A stretch of 64,000 nucleotides of DNA from Bacteroides sp. (lineage in GTDB: Bacteria > Bacteroidota > Bacteroidia > Bacteroidales > Muribaculaceae): NCBI GenBank assembly GCA_014801875.1, contig JAAVDJ010000041.1, positions 1-64,000 on the forward strand, in the 5' to 3' direction. Shown piece after piece: positions 16,225-23,830 of this stretch (its first letter is position 1; each line of letters opens with the position of its first letter). The translations under genes were made by a program, and so were the position numbers. A model generated the notes under the pieces. The model saw only the letters and a program-made list of their open reading frames with translations, did no database searches and was not told the DNA's origin.

Positions 16225-16264
16225 CAAAATTACGTATATGCTGTCTCATTTTTCGAGACAGCAT
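16225..16264 (-). promoter_or_regulatory. Promoter and palindromic operator of the DUF262 pair
   Basis: Minus-strand TAATTTTG at 16225-16232 is a -7 box. Directly upstream, 16238-16264 forms a 10-bp inverted repeat, ATGCTGTCTC and GAGACAGCAT, with a 7-nt spacer. It occupies the -33 region, where no TTTG is seen. This suggests a regulator-controlled promoter, but no regulator gene is adjacent. Confidence 0.55.
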
Positions 16265-16295
16265 CACAACAATGCGTCAATAATCAGAAAAAATC

Positions 16296-16344
16296 AACGA
16301 CTTCAATTAAAATTTTGCCGGATATGCTTTTAATTGAAGTCGTT
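16296..16344 (-). terminator. Terminator after the potassium channel gene
   Basis: A 17-bp perfect stem (16296-16312 with 16328-16344) and a 15-nt loop, with a T-rich tail on the minus strand and another on the plus strand. It lies 84 nt beyond the channel stop and insulates the DUF262 operon. The stem contains ACGACTTC/GAAGTCGT, shared with hairpins at 18117 and 31294. Confidence 0.75.
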
Positions 16345-16427
16345 TAGACTTTTTATTTGTCTGGAATCAGTCGAAATTTCCTCGAAAATATGCCGCCCTG
16401 TGTTTACATTTTTTAGTGGATAGAGCC

Positions 16428-17375
16428 TTAATCAACGCTTAGCTTCGTGAGAGCTGACTCAAGATTCCGTGCTACTCTCGCGTTCTCCTTCACAAAATAG
16501 TAAAGCTCACCTATCGCCTGCATCTCACTGTTATGTGTAAATTCGAGAGAACCATGCCAGTCTGCTATCTCTTTACTTATCTTTGACTCCGCCACCTCTG
16601 CTGAAAGCGGAGAATCGGCTGGAAGAAGGGCTGTGGCATTCTTTGTGAGAACATCCTCCGAAGAAAACATCTGATAGTTTGCAACAAATGCGAAACAGTC
16701 GTCCACCAGTTCGGGCCACAACGTGAGATCCACTCGCTGCTGGAGGGAATCAAGCATAAGGCTCGTTTGTGAAGCGGATTTCATAAATCTCCCTACAACC
16801 GGCAGCCCGGTGCCATCAAAAGCAAGTCCCGAGGGCTTGAATAAATCGCTGAGATCATTAAAAGTGAAATCGGGATTATACTTGGTGTCTTGAGCATCGC
16901 GTTTGTCGTGCGGAGTGGTCAGGGCGTAACAATAGGCAAGAAAATTATTAATGTTATGCATCAAACCGGGGATAATCTTCATAAGTTTCTCCTTCTCCAT
17001 CGTGAAATGCACCTGACGTTGCTTCTCAACCTCCGATTCAACATCAATCTCCGATTTCATCGAACCGACAGCATTCAAGAAGAAACCGAGGAACACCAAC
17101 CCACACATCACCTCTATCGCAGTGACAGCCTGAGCCCATCCGTGGGCCGGGGTGTAATCACCGAAACCAAGGGTTGTAATCGTTACTATACTGTAATATA
17201 GCCATGAGCCGAAGTCTGTGCCTGCTCCATCGGGTATTCGAAACTGACCGTCCGGAAGTGCCCAATATATGAGTGCAAACACGGGAGTGAGACAGATGTA
17301 TGTTATTATCCAGACAATTGGTCGGATATTCGACACTATATGGAAGAAATGGCGGATTCTGTTAGAGATGGACAT
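16428..17375 (-). CDS. Two-TM potassium channel protein
   Basis: A 315-residue ion channel subunit of the Ion_trans_2 type. Hydrophobic segments near residues 18-38 and 88-105 flank a pore loop with the K+ selectivity signature TITTLGFGDYTP near residue 66. GFGD in place of GYGD is a known functional variant. The 200-residue cytoplasmic tail is helical, with no RCK or cyclic-nucleotide domain that I recognise. Tetramers in the inner membrane would pass K+. It appears monocistronic, with terminators on both sides. Confidence 0.87.
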   Translation of the reverse strand: MSISNRIRHFFHIVSNIRPIVWIITYICLTPVFALIYWALPDGQFRIPDGAGTDFGSWLYYSIVTITTLGFGDYTPAHGWAQAVTAIEVMCGLVFLGFFLNAVGSMKSEIDVESEVEKQRQVHFTMEKEKLMKIIPGLMHNINNFLAYCYALTTPHDKRDAQDTKYNPDFTFNDLSDLFKPSGLAFDGTGLPVVGRFMKSASQTSLMLDSLQQRVDLTLWPELVDDCFAFVANYQMFSSEDVLTKNATALLPADSPLSAEVAESKISKEIADWHGSLEFTHNSEMQAIGELYYFVKENARVARNLESALTKLSVD

Positions 17376-17434
17376 ATCTTGATAATTAATTAAAACTTTA
17401 GTCTATGCGACTAAAAAATAATAAACCTTATAAA

Positions 17435-17477
17435 AATAATTGAGGAAGCCGGGATGACTCCCTCTTCCTCAATTATT
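17435..17477 (-). terminator. Terminator of the NlpE-like lipoprotein gene
   Basis: A 14-bp stem (AATAATTGAGGAAG at 17435-17448 with its complement at 17464-17477), with an inner GGGA/TCCC pair, followed on the minus strand by a T-rich tract. The rest of the 138-nt gap to the channel gene shows nothing else. Confidence 0.8.
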
Positions 17478-17513
17478 AACGCTTATATAGGCATATTGGA
17501 TTAATCCAACATC

Positions 17514-18038
17514 TTATTTGTTTTTCTGCACCTGTTCATTTATGCGCTGTTGCATATCGAAGGCGGATGCTTCTGATTTTGGTTTTGATTCGAAACTGAT
17601 GTTATATTTCTCCTTCCCATTTTCAAAGGTAAGCACGTAGATGGTGCTGTCAGTATTAACTGTCACCGGCAAACCCTTGTTATCAACACTGCGATAGAGG
17701 CCACTGTCTCCTTTCTCAAATGGCTTCTGCAAAATCACTTTATGATCGATTTTCGTGCGATTACCGTTCTCATAGACGTAGAGCACAGTCAACTCCGGCG
17801 AAAGAGTAGCCATAAGCCGTCCGTCGAATTGTCCTTTGCGGGCTTTCTCACCCTCAATATCATATCTGACTGCATAATATTCCCCATTGACTATCGGTTG
17901 CGACTCTACAAACGCTGTCTCTTCCACTGTCACAACCGAGTCTGATGACTCAGTTTTGCTCCCTCCGCAAGAGGAGATAAAAGAAAAACCTGTCAGGAGA
18001 GTAAGGGTGACTAATCCGGTTGAAATGAATTTTCTCAT
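17514..18038 (-). CDS. Lipoprotein, possibly NlpE-like
   Basis: A 174-residue lipoprotein precursor with a signal peptide ending in FISSCGG (predicted lipidated Cys at residue 24). The mature part looks beta-rich: YYAVRYDIEGEKARKGQFDGRLMATLSPELTVLYVYENG, then repeated charged strands and a polar C-terminal helix. The pattern of a small barrel with threshold-like strands recalls NlpE-N/DUF4377-type envelope lipoproteins, but no CxxC motif is present and the assignment is weak. It is divergent from luxS, sharing an intergenic region with a palindrome at 18117-18140. Confidence 0.7.
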   Translation of the reverse strand: MRKFISTGLVTLTLLTGFSFISSCGGSKTESSDSVVTVEETAFVESQPIVNGEYYAVRYDIEGEKARKGQFDGRLMATLSPELTVLYVYENGNRTKIDHKVILQKPFEKGDSGLYRSVDNKGLPVTVNTDSTIYVLTFENGKEKYNISFESKPKSEASAFDMQQRINEQVQKNK

Positions 18039-18116
18039 TGGCTGTTTTTTATTAAAGGTTATACGTTGACATCATGAAGGCCGCCCAAAAAAGCATCAGC
18101 ATATTGCCTTCTTAAA

Positions 18117-18140
18117 GAAGTCGTACATTTGTACGACTTC
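18117..18140. promoter_or_regulatory. Palindrome between divergent lipoprotein and luxS genes
   Basis: An 11-bp perfect inverted repeat, GAAGTCGTACA and TGTACGACTTC, with a 2-nt centre, 40-60 nt upstream of the luxS -7 box. It is not followed by a T run, so it is more likely an operator than a terminator. No bound regulator is known. Confidence 0.5.
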
Positions 18141-18178
18141 AAAGGGTCAGCAGACGCAAATTTATAAAAAATTATGTC

Positions 18179-18186
18179 TATCTTTG
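18179..18186 (+). promoter_or_regulatory. -7 box of luxS
   Basis: TATCTTTG, a match to TAnnTTTG, about 48 nt before the luxS ATG. No good -33 TTTG is visible at the right distance. Confidence 0.55.
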
Positions 18187-18233
18187 CAAAAAATGAGAAA
18201 TAAATTCAGAAATACCTTTAAATATCACCCTTT

Positions 18234-18716
18234 ATGGAAAAAATAGCGAGTTTCACCATTGACCATAACCGTCTCCTCCGTGGTGTTTACGTTTCAAGAC
18301 AAGACACTACCCCTTCCGGTGATGTCATAACCACTTTTGATGTCAGGCTCACCGAACCTAACCGAGAAGCTCCCCTCACCCCTGAGTCTCTCCACACTAT
18401 TGAGCACCTTGCAGCTACATTTCTTCGCAACTCTCCCGAGTGGAAAGACCGGATTGTCTACTGGGGTCCGATGGGTTGCTGCACGGGTAATTATCTGATA
18501 ATGCAGGGGAATCTGAAGCCTGCCGATATTGTGCCTCTTCTTCGCCAAACCTTTTCCTTTATTGCAGATTTCGAAGGGGAAATTCCAGGTGCTTCTCCCA
18601 AAGATTGCGGCAACTACTCATTCAACGACCTTCCCGCAGCAAAAAAAGATGCAAGAAGATTTCTGAATGAAGTGCTTGCAGATATTAAACCGGAAAACAT
18701 GAACTATCCCGAATAA
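18234..18716 (+). CDS. luxS: S-ribosylhomocysteine lyase LuxS
   Basis: LuxS cleaves S-ribosylhomocysteine to homocysteine and the AI-2 precursor DPD, as part of the activated methyl cycle. The metal-binding motif HTIEH (residues 54-58) and the second cysteine-containing loop MGCCTGNYL near residue 83 are intact. The 160-residue length is typical. The final codons and stop lie inside a 27-bp perfect hairpin (18707-18768). No pfs/mtnN gene is adjacent. The start ATG at 18234 follows a -7 box at 18179. Confidence 0.97.
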   Translation: MEKIASFTIDHNRLLRGVYVSRQDTTPSGDVITTFDVRLTEPNREAPLTPESLHTIEHLAATFLRNSPEWKDRIVYWGPMGCCTGNYLIMQGNLKPADIVPLLRQTFSFIADFEGEIPGASPKDCGNYSFNDLPAAKKDARRFLNEVLADIKPENMNYPE

Positions 18717-18768
18717 TATCAGAGGCCAACCTACATTTTTATAGGTTGGCCTCTGATATTATTCGGGA
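18707..18768. terminator. 27-bp perfect hairpin spanning the luxS stop codon
   Basis: Arms 18707-18733 and 18742-18768 are perfectly complementary with an 8-nt loop. The left arm includes the last luxS codons and the TAA; the right arm ends two nt before the stop of the convergent MFS gene. It likely serves as a bidirectional terminator, but the stem is unusually long and there is no strong T tract. Confidence 0.85.
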
Positions 18769-18769
18769 A

Positions 18770-19951
18770 TCAACTCTTTAGAAGGGGTCTTCTATGCATG
18801 ACAAACCCGGCGATGGCTCCTCCTATCGAGAAGAGGAAAATGACAAGGGCGCTCGTGATGAATATGTCTCCTAACCCTACAAGGGGGGAAATGACCCCGC
18901 CCGAGAAATAACCTACTGTCCCGAGGATAGCAGACGAACTCCCTACGGCCTCTTTCCCTTCCTCCATTGAGAGAGACGTCACTGAAGGAAACATGAATCC
19001 GAGAAAGAATAGCATCAGAAAAGTCAGCGTCTCATAAATTAGGAAATTGTCAGCAATAAAGACGAATGCGAATTGCAGTCCCGCTGCCAGAAAAATGCCC
19101 GTCATCGCAAAGAAGGCGGCATTTTTCATTTCCTTAAACTTAAGGGCAAGGACAGAACCTATGATGGAGCCAAAGGCATTGAATGCGAAGATAAGGGAAA
19201 ATTGTATCTCGTTGAAACCAAAATGATTCTGCACGATAAAGGAGGCGGAAGACAGATAGCCGAAAAGCACACAATATCCAAAACCATATATGGCCAGGCA
19301 AATATTGAAATATCTGTTGCGGAAAAGCCGGAAAAAACTTTGAGCCACCTTTTTCCAAGAACCCTCTATCCTTTTTTCAACTGCCACCGACTCCCGAAAC
19401 CAGAGACACATAAGAGACAACACCACTCCTAAACCAAGCAGGATGATGAATATCCCTTTCCATCCCGTATATTGACCTGTGAAGCCTCCTATCACCGGAG
19501 CCGCAACAGGAGCCACACCGTTGATTGCTGAGATTATCGTGAGACTTTTTGCCAATTCCCTGCCGCTCCAACAGTCTGTGGCGATTGAGCGGGAAAGAAC
19601 TATACCACCGGCTCCTCCAAGGCCCTGAAGGAAACGACACACATTGAAAAATTCTATGGTCGGGGAAAAAAGACAGACCAAGGCGGAAACAGTAAATAAT
19701 GCCATTGAGGCAAGAAGCACCGGCCGACGTCCCCACTTGTCGCTGAGGGGACCAAAAATCAGTTGACCCACAGCAAGACCAATCATGCTGGCCGCCAATC
19801 CGAGCTGCACTATGGAGGCGGATGTGGAAAACACAGTCGCCATTGATGGCATCACCGGGAGATAGAAGTCTGTGACAAACGGACCGAAGGCCGACAGTGC
19901 GCCAAGTAAGACAATAAGGAAGAGAAGGTATCTTTTGCCGTATTGCTTCAT
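18770..19951 (-). CDS. Bcr/CflA-family MFS multidrug transporter
   Basis: A 393-residue, 12-TM major facilitator. The family motif A in loop 2-3 is seen as FGPLSDKWGRRPVLLAS near residue 66, and the Bcr/CflA start LLGALSAFGPFVTDFYLPVMPSM is clear, including the D of TM1. Members are proton-driven exporters of drugs such as bicyclomycin or of sulfonamides and cysteine. The ATG at 19951 shares one base with the TGA of the upstream carbonic anhydrase (TGATG), so they are translationally coupled; an in-frame TTG one codon earlier is not preferred. Substrate unknown. Confidence 0.92.
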   Translation of the reverse strand: MKQYGKRYLLFLIVLLGALSAFGPFVTDFYLPVMPSMATVFSTSASIVQLGLAASMIGLAVGQLIFGPLSDKWGRRPVLLASMALFTVSALVCLFSPTIEFFNVCRFLQGLGGAGGIVLSRSIATDCWSGRELAKSLTIISAINGVAPVAAPVIGGFTGQYTGWKGIFIILLGLGVVLSLMCLWFRESVAVEKRIEGSWKKVAQSFFRLFRNRYFNICLAIYGFGYCVLFGYLSSASFIVQNHFGFNEIQFSLIFAFNAFGSIIGSVLALKFKEMKNAAFFAMTGIFLAAGLQFAFVFIADNFLIYETLTFLMLFFLGFMFPSVTSLSMEEGKEAVGSSSAILGTVGYFSGGVISPLVGLGDIFITSALVIFLFSIGGAIAGFVMHRRPLLKS

Positions 19952-20490
19952 CAAAGTTGCGTGAGTTGCCCTGTGACTGAGTTCATTATATATCCCTTCA
20001 CAACAACATCTTTCGCCATGAGGGGATGGTTGCGGACAAGGTCTACCGTTTCGTTGATTGCATCTGAGGTCTCGTCAAAACCGTGAAGCCAACTGTCAAG
20101 ATCAATACCGCAATGCTTCATCAGATTGATATTTTCTTCCGGGATGCCACGCTCCTTCATAGCATGGAGCATTTCCTTGCTATTCATCCCTTGAACACCA
20201 CATTCCGTGTGGCCGATAATCATTATTTCATTAACACCAAGCTCATAGACGGCCACAAGGAGGCTTCGCATAGTGCTGTCGAATGGATTGGTAATAGTGG
20301 CGCCGGCATTCTTGATTATCTTGACATCTCCGTTCTTGAAACCAAGGGCGGCCGGAAGAAGCTCCACGAGGCGAGTGTCCATGCAGGTCACTATAGCTAT
20401 TCTTTTGTTGGGGTATTTGTCTGTAAGGAAGCGTTCGTACCCTTTTTCCTCTACGAACTTCTTGTTGTGGGAAAGAATTTCGTTAATCAT
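19951..20490 (-). CDS. Beta-class carbonic anhydrase
   Basis: A 179-residue zinc enzyme interconverting CO2 and bicarbonate. The zinc and catalytic residues are visible: CMDTRL near residue 36 (Cys, and the Asp-Arg dyad) and GHTECGV near residue 97 (His and Cys). AGATITNPFDSTMRSL is conserved in short beta-class enzymes. It is coupled to the MFS gene by a one-base stop/start overlap. The 92-nt gap before it on the minus strand shows no clear promoter. Confidence 0.93.
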   Translation of the reverse strand: MINEILSHNKKFVEEKGYERFLTDKYPNKRIAIVTCMDTRLVELLPAALGFKNGDVKIIKNAGATITNPFDSTMRSLLVAVYELGVNEIMIIGHTECGVQGMNSKEMLHAMKERGIPEENINLMKHCGIDLDSWLHGFDETSDAINETVDLVRNHPLMAKDVVVKGYIMNSVTGQLTQL

Positions 20491-20582
20491 GATTGCAATT
20501 TGGATTTTTGTTGATATTAAGGATTATGAGACCATAAGACTCATCGAATCTCACCGCAAAATTAATAAAAGGATAAGAAAAA

Positions 20583-21083
20583 TCAAATATTTCCCGCCAG
20601 CTCTATTATCTCGCAATCGCGCATATCCTCTCCATCGATTGTGAGGCGCACGAGGGTGCGAACCTTGTGCCAACCGGCATGTCCGGCTGCCCCGGGATTT
20701 ATATGAAGCAACTCAAGCTCCCTGTCATACATCACTTTCAAAATATGAGAATGACCGTCGACCATCAGCTTTATACCCTCTTTTCTGAGAAGATTCTTCA
20801 TCCCTTTAGACCATTTCCCGGGATACCCCCCTATATGTGTAAGCAAGACTTTCACCTCTTCTACAGTAAAAATTTCCATTTCGCTACACATCCTGCTGAC
20901 CATCCCATGATCTATGTTCCCGGAGACGGCTCTGACAACCGGTGCAATTTCCCGAAGACGTTCTATTATTCCAAAGTCGCCGATATCTCCGGCATGCCAT
21001 ATCTCGTCACATCCGGCAAAGTGTATGGCGAAGCGCTCGTCCCACACACCGTGCGTATCACTGATTATTCCTATTTTTTTCAT
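20583..21083 (-). CDS. YfcE/MJ0936-type metallophosphoesterase
   Basis: A 166-residue calcineurin-like phosphoesterase of the small YfcE group. The metal ligands are present: ISDTHG near residue 8, HAGDIGD near residue 31, SGNID near residue 55, LTHIGG and VDGHSH further on. These enzymes hydrolyse phosphodiesters in vitro; the physiological substrate is usually unknown. It is divergent from the carboxyltransferase gene, with a 201-nt region between them. The length matches the family. Confidence 0.92.
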   Translation of the reverse strand: MKKIGIISDTHGVWDERFAIHFAGCDEIWHAGDIGDFGIIERLREIAPVVRAVSGNIDHGMVSRMCSEMEIFTVEEVKVLLTHIGGYPGKWSKGMKNLLRKEGIKLMVDGHSHILKVMYDRELELLHINPGAAGHAGWHKVRTLVRLTIDGEDMRDCEIIELAGNI

Positions 21084-21187
21084 AATAAAGGTTCTTTTTT
21101 AACGCAAGCTTGGAGGAGAAATTTTACCTCCTGAAATAATTTTCATATTTTATTGCTGAAAAATTTCCGTAATATGTTTTTTATAAT

Positions 21188-21195
21188 TAATTTTG
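21188..21195 (+). promoter_or_regulatory. -7 box of the biotin carboxyltransferase gene
   Basis: TAATTTTG about 90 nt before the ATG, without a clear -33 element. The leader would be some 85 nt long. Confidence 0.45.
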
Positions 21196-21284
21196 ACCCG
21201 TATAATCGGCTTATGACTGTATGGAAAAGCTCTCCCGAAACATTGGCCGACATCTATGTCACATAAATCAATATCGAAATACTG

Positions 21285-23639
21285 ATGGCAAAGAAACTGA
21301 AAATCCGTGATCTGACGCTGCGCGACGGCCAGCAGTCTTTATTCGCCACAAGATTGAGGCAAGAGAACGTTGATAAGCTTCTCCCCCTTTATAAAGAAGC
21401 TAAGTTCTACATTATGGAAGTATGGGGGGGCGCTGTGCCCGATTCCGTGATGCGCTATCTCGGGGAAAGCCCCTGGGATCGTCTCCGCTCATGCTCCAAG
21501 GAGATGAAGGGAATATCGCTCCTCTCAGCCCTCTCCCGCGGTCGCAACCTCTTCGGATATGTGCCTTATCCTGACTCTGTGCTTGAGGGATTCTACAAGA
21601 AAGCGGTGGAGAACGGACTCAACGTCATGCGTATTTTCGATGCGCTTAATGACATCGACAACATCAAGAGCTCAATCAAGATGATAAATGAGCTCGATGG
21701 ATATAACGGTAATGTGACAATCGCTGACACCGCCGTTTGCTATACCATCGACCCCAAGGGCACTCCCGAAGAAGAAAAAATCTTCACCGACGACTATTTC
21801 GTAGAGAAAGCCAAGGAGATGGAAAGTCTCGGCGCGAAGATGGTGACATTGAAAGATATGGCCGGACTGGTCAACCCTTCCCGCATTTTCTCTCTCATGC
21901 CGAAATTGAAGGCGGCTCTGACAGTGCCTGTGGATTTCCACACTCATTGCACTCCCGGATATGGTCTTGCATCCGTCTTGACCGCCATCATCCAGGATGT
22001 TGATATCGTCGACACAAACATATGGTGGTTTGGTGGTGGCTCAGCAGCCCCGGCAATTGAGCTTATCGACATATTCTGCCGTAAACTCGGAATTGAGCTT
22101 GATGTCAACATGGAAGCTGTCGCAAAAATCCGTCAGGCTCTTAAGGAGGCACGCACCGCTCTCGCAGACTTTGACCTCAACAAAGATAAATGGCAAAAGG
22201 ATTTCGACGAGGCCTTCGCCGTAATGCCTGCTGAAATTGATGCGGAATTCGACCGTGCAATAGAAGCTGCCAAGGCAGACAACGAGGAAGTTCTGCTTGA
22301 TGCCTGCCACAAGATTGAGGCTTACTTCGGCTTCCCGAAGCCTAATGAAATCGTGAAGAATGCCGAGGTGCCGGGTGGCATGTATTCAAACATGGTGGCC
22401 AATCTGCGTGCCCTCAAGGCTGAGGATGTGCTTGAAGAGGCTATGGCTCTTATCCCGAAAGTGCGCCGCGATGCCGGATTAGTGCCTCTCGTGACCCCTA
22501 CAAGCCAGATTGTAGGTTCTCAGGCCGTAGCCCTCGCCATGGACCGCCGCGCCGGGAAACCTGACTATACTAACAAGAACAATCAGTTCATCTCTCTCGT
22601 TAAGGGTGAATACGGCACTACTCCTACCCCTGTTGATCCCGAGTTCCGCAAACTCATCACCGGCAATGCAGAAGAGAAACCTTACGATACATCTTCTTAC
22701 AAAGAGCCGGAAAACCCCGTCCTGAAAAATCTCGGAGGCGTTAATCTCGCTCTCAATGAAGAGGAGAAACTTCTCATGGAGCTGCTTCCTTCAGTAGCAA
22801 AGACTTATCTGACCAACAAGCGCAAGGCTGAATATGAGGCAAACAAACCTGCCGAAGCTCCTGCCAAAGCTGCTGAAAGCGGAAAAGCTGAGGCCGTGAC
22901 AGGCGCTGTCTTCGCGGCTCCTATGGGCGGAACTGTTATGAGCATAAAGGTAAAACCCGGGGATAAGGTTAAAGCCGGGGATGTGGTTCTCGTCTATGAA
23001 GCGATGAAGATGGAAAACGATCTCGCCTGCGATATGGAAGGTGTGGTGAAACAGATTCTCGTCAAAGAGGGGGATGTGATTGCCACAGATCAGCCCTTGA
23101 TTGAGTTTGTCGGTGGTGAAGCTCCCGCCGGGGTCGCTCCCGCACCTGCCGGTCCGGCTGAAGTCATGGTAGCTCCCATGGGTGGCACTGTAATATCATT
23201 GGTGGCTAAACCGGGGGATGCAATTAAAGCCGGCGACACTCTCCTTGTCTATGAAGCCATGAAGATGGAAAATAACCTTGTGGCTGACAGAGATGGCGTT
23301 GTTGTCAAATTCCTCGTCAGCGAAGGTGACGTAATCGCAACCGACCAGCCAATCGTTGAATTCGGTGTTGGAAAGGGTTCCGCTCCGCAGGCTCCCAAAC
23401 CGGCTCCCAAACCGGCACAGACTCACCAGGTTGCCAAAGTTGCTAATGTGAAGGTGGATCCGGTGGCCGGAATTGATGAGAACAAAGCTCTTCATCCCCT
23501 TGAAGGGGGAACAGGGCATGCTCCCGTTGCCCTCCACAACTTCACCGGCGAGAATACTATTCATGTCGGTCCCGGAATGTCGCTTGACATAAATGTGGCG
23601 CCTGACGGAACAATCAGCATACATATCTCAAAGAAATAA
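21285..23639 (+). CDS. Oxaloacetate decarboxylase alpha/pyruvate carboxylase B-like protein with two biotinyl domains
   Basis: A 784-residue biotin-dependent carboxyltransferase. The N-terminal TIM-barrel (LRDGQQSLFATRL near residue 12; metal site VDFHTHCTPGYG near residue 219) and the PYC_OADA region extend to about residue 460. Two biotinyl domains follow, each with AMKM: the lysines are near residues 575 and 660. A further 80-residue tail, starting with a Pro/Lys-rich linker, has no lipoyl motif. No biotin carboxylase domain is present, so it is either the alpha subunit of a Na+ pump decarboxylase or a transcarboxylase partner. Tandem biotinyl domains are unusual for this family. Confidence 0.88.
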   Translation: MAKKLKIRDLTLRDGQQSLFATRLRQENVDKLLPLYKEAKFYIMEVWGGAVPDSVMRYLGESPWDRLRSCSKEMKGISLLSALSRGRNLFGYVPYPDSVLEGFYKKAVENGLNVMRIFDALNDIDNIKSSIKMINELDGYNGNVTIADTAVCYTIDPKGTPEEEKIFTDDYFVEKAKEMESLGAKMVTLKDMAGLVNPSRIFSLMPKLKAALTVPVDFHTHCTPGYGLASVLTAIIQDVDIVDTNIWWFGGGSAAPAIELIDIFCRKLGIELDVNMEAVAKIRQALKEARTALADFDLNKDKWQKDFDEAFAVMPAEIDAEFDRAIEAAKADNEEVLLDACHKIEAYFGFPKPNEIVKNAEVPGGMYSNMVANLRALKAEDVLEEAMALIPKVRRDAGLVPLVTPTSQIVGSQAVALAMDRRAGKPDYTNKNNQFISLVKGEYGTTPTPVDPEFRKLITGNAEEKPYDTSSYKEPENPVLKNLGGVNLALNEEEKLLMELLPSVAKTYLTNKRKAEYEANKPAEAPAKAAESGKAEAVTGAVFAAPMGGTVMSIKVKPGDKVKAGDVVLVYEAMKMENDLACDMEGVVKQILVKEGDVIATDQPLIEFVGGEAPAGVAPAPAGPAEVMVAPMGGTVISLVAKPGDAIKAGDTLLVYEAMKMENNLVADRDGVVVKFLVSEGDVIATDQPIVEFGVGKGSAPQAPKPAPKPAQTHQVAKVANVKVDPVAGIDENKALHPLEGGTGHAPVALHNFTGENTIHVGPGMSLDINVAPDGTISIHISKK

Positions 23640-23687
23640 TTTATCCCCCTACAACCGACCCTGATTAAGAGGGTACGGAGCATAAAG

Positions 23688-23725
23688 GACGGGAGTCAGA
23701 TTCATCAATCTGACTCCCGTCTTTT
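23688..23725 (+). terminator. Terminator of the carboxyltransferase gene
   Basis: A 15-bp perfect stem, GACGGGAGTCAGATT (23688-23702) with its complement at 23707-23721, a 4-nt loop and TTTTA. The 105 nt from here to the histidine kinase stop hold no gene. Confidence 0.9.
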
Positions 23726-23830
23726 ATTCGTATCTGCTTTCAACTTTCTCCTCCTTAAATGTTATTTCCCCTTCATATATCTCAAGATACAGCTTCAGAA
23801 TTATTGGTCGTCATCCTCAATTATCGGTCG

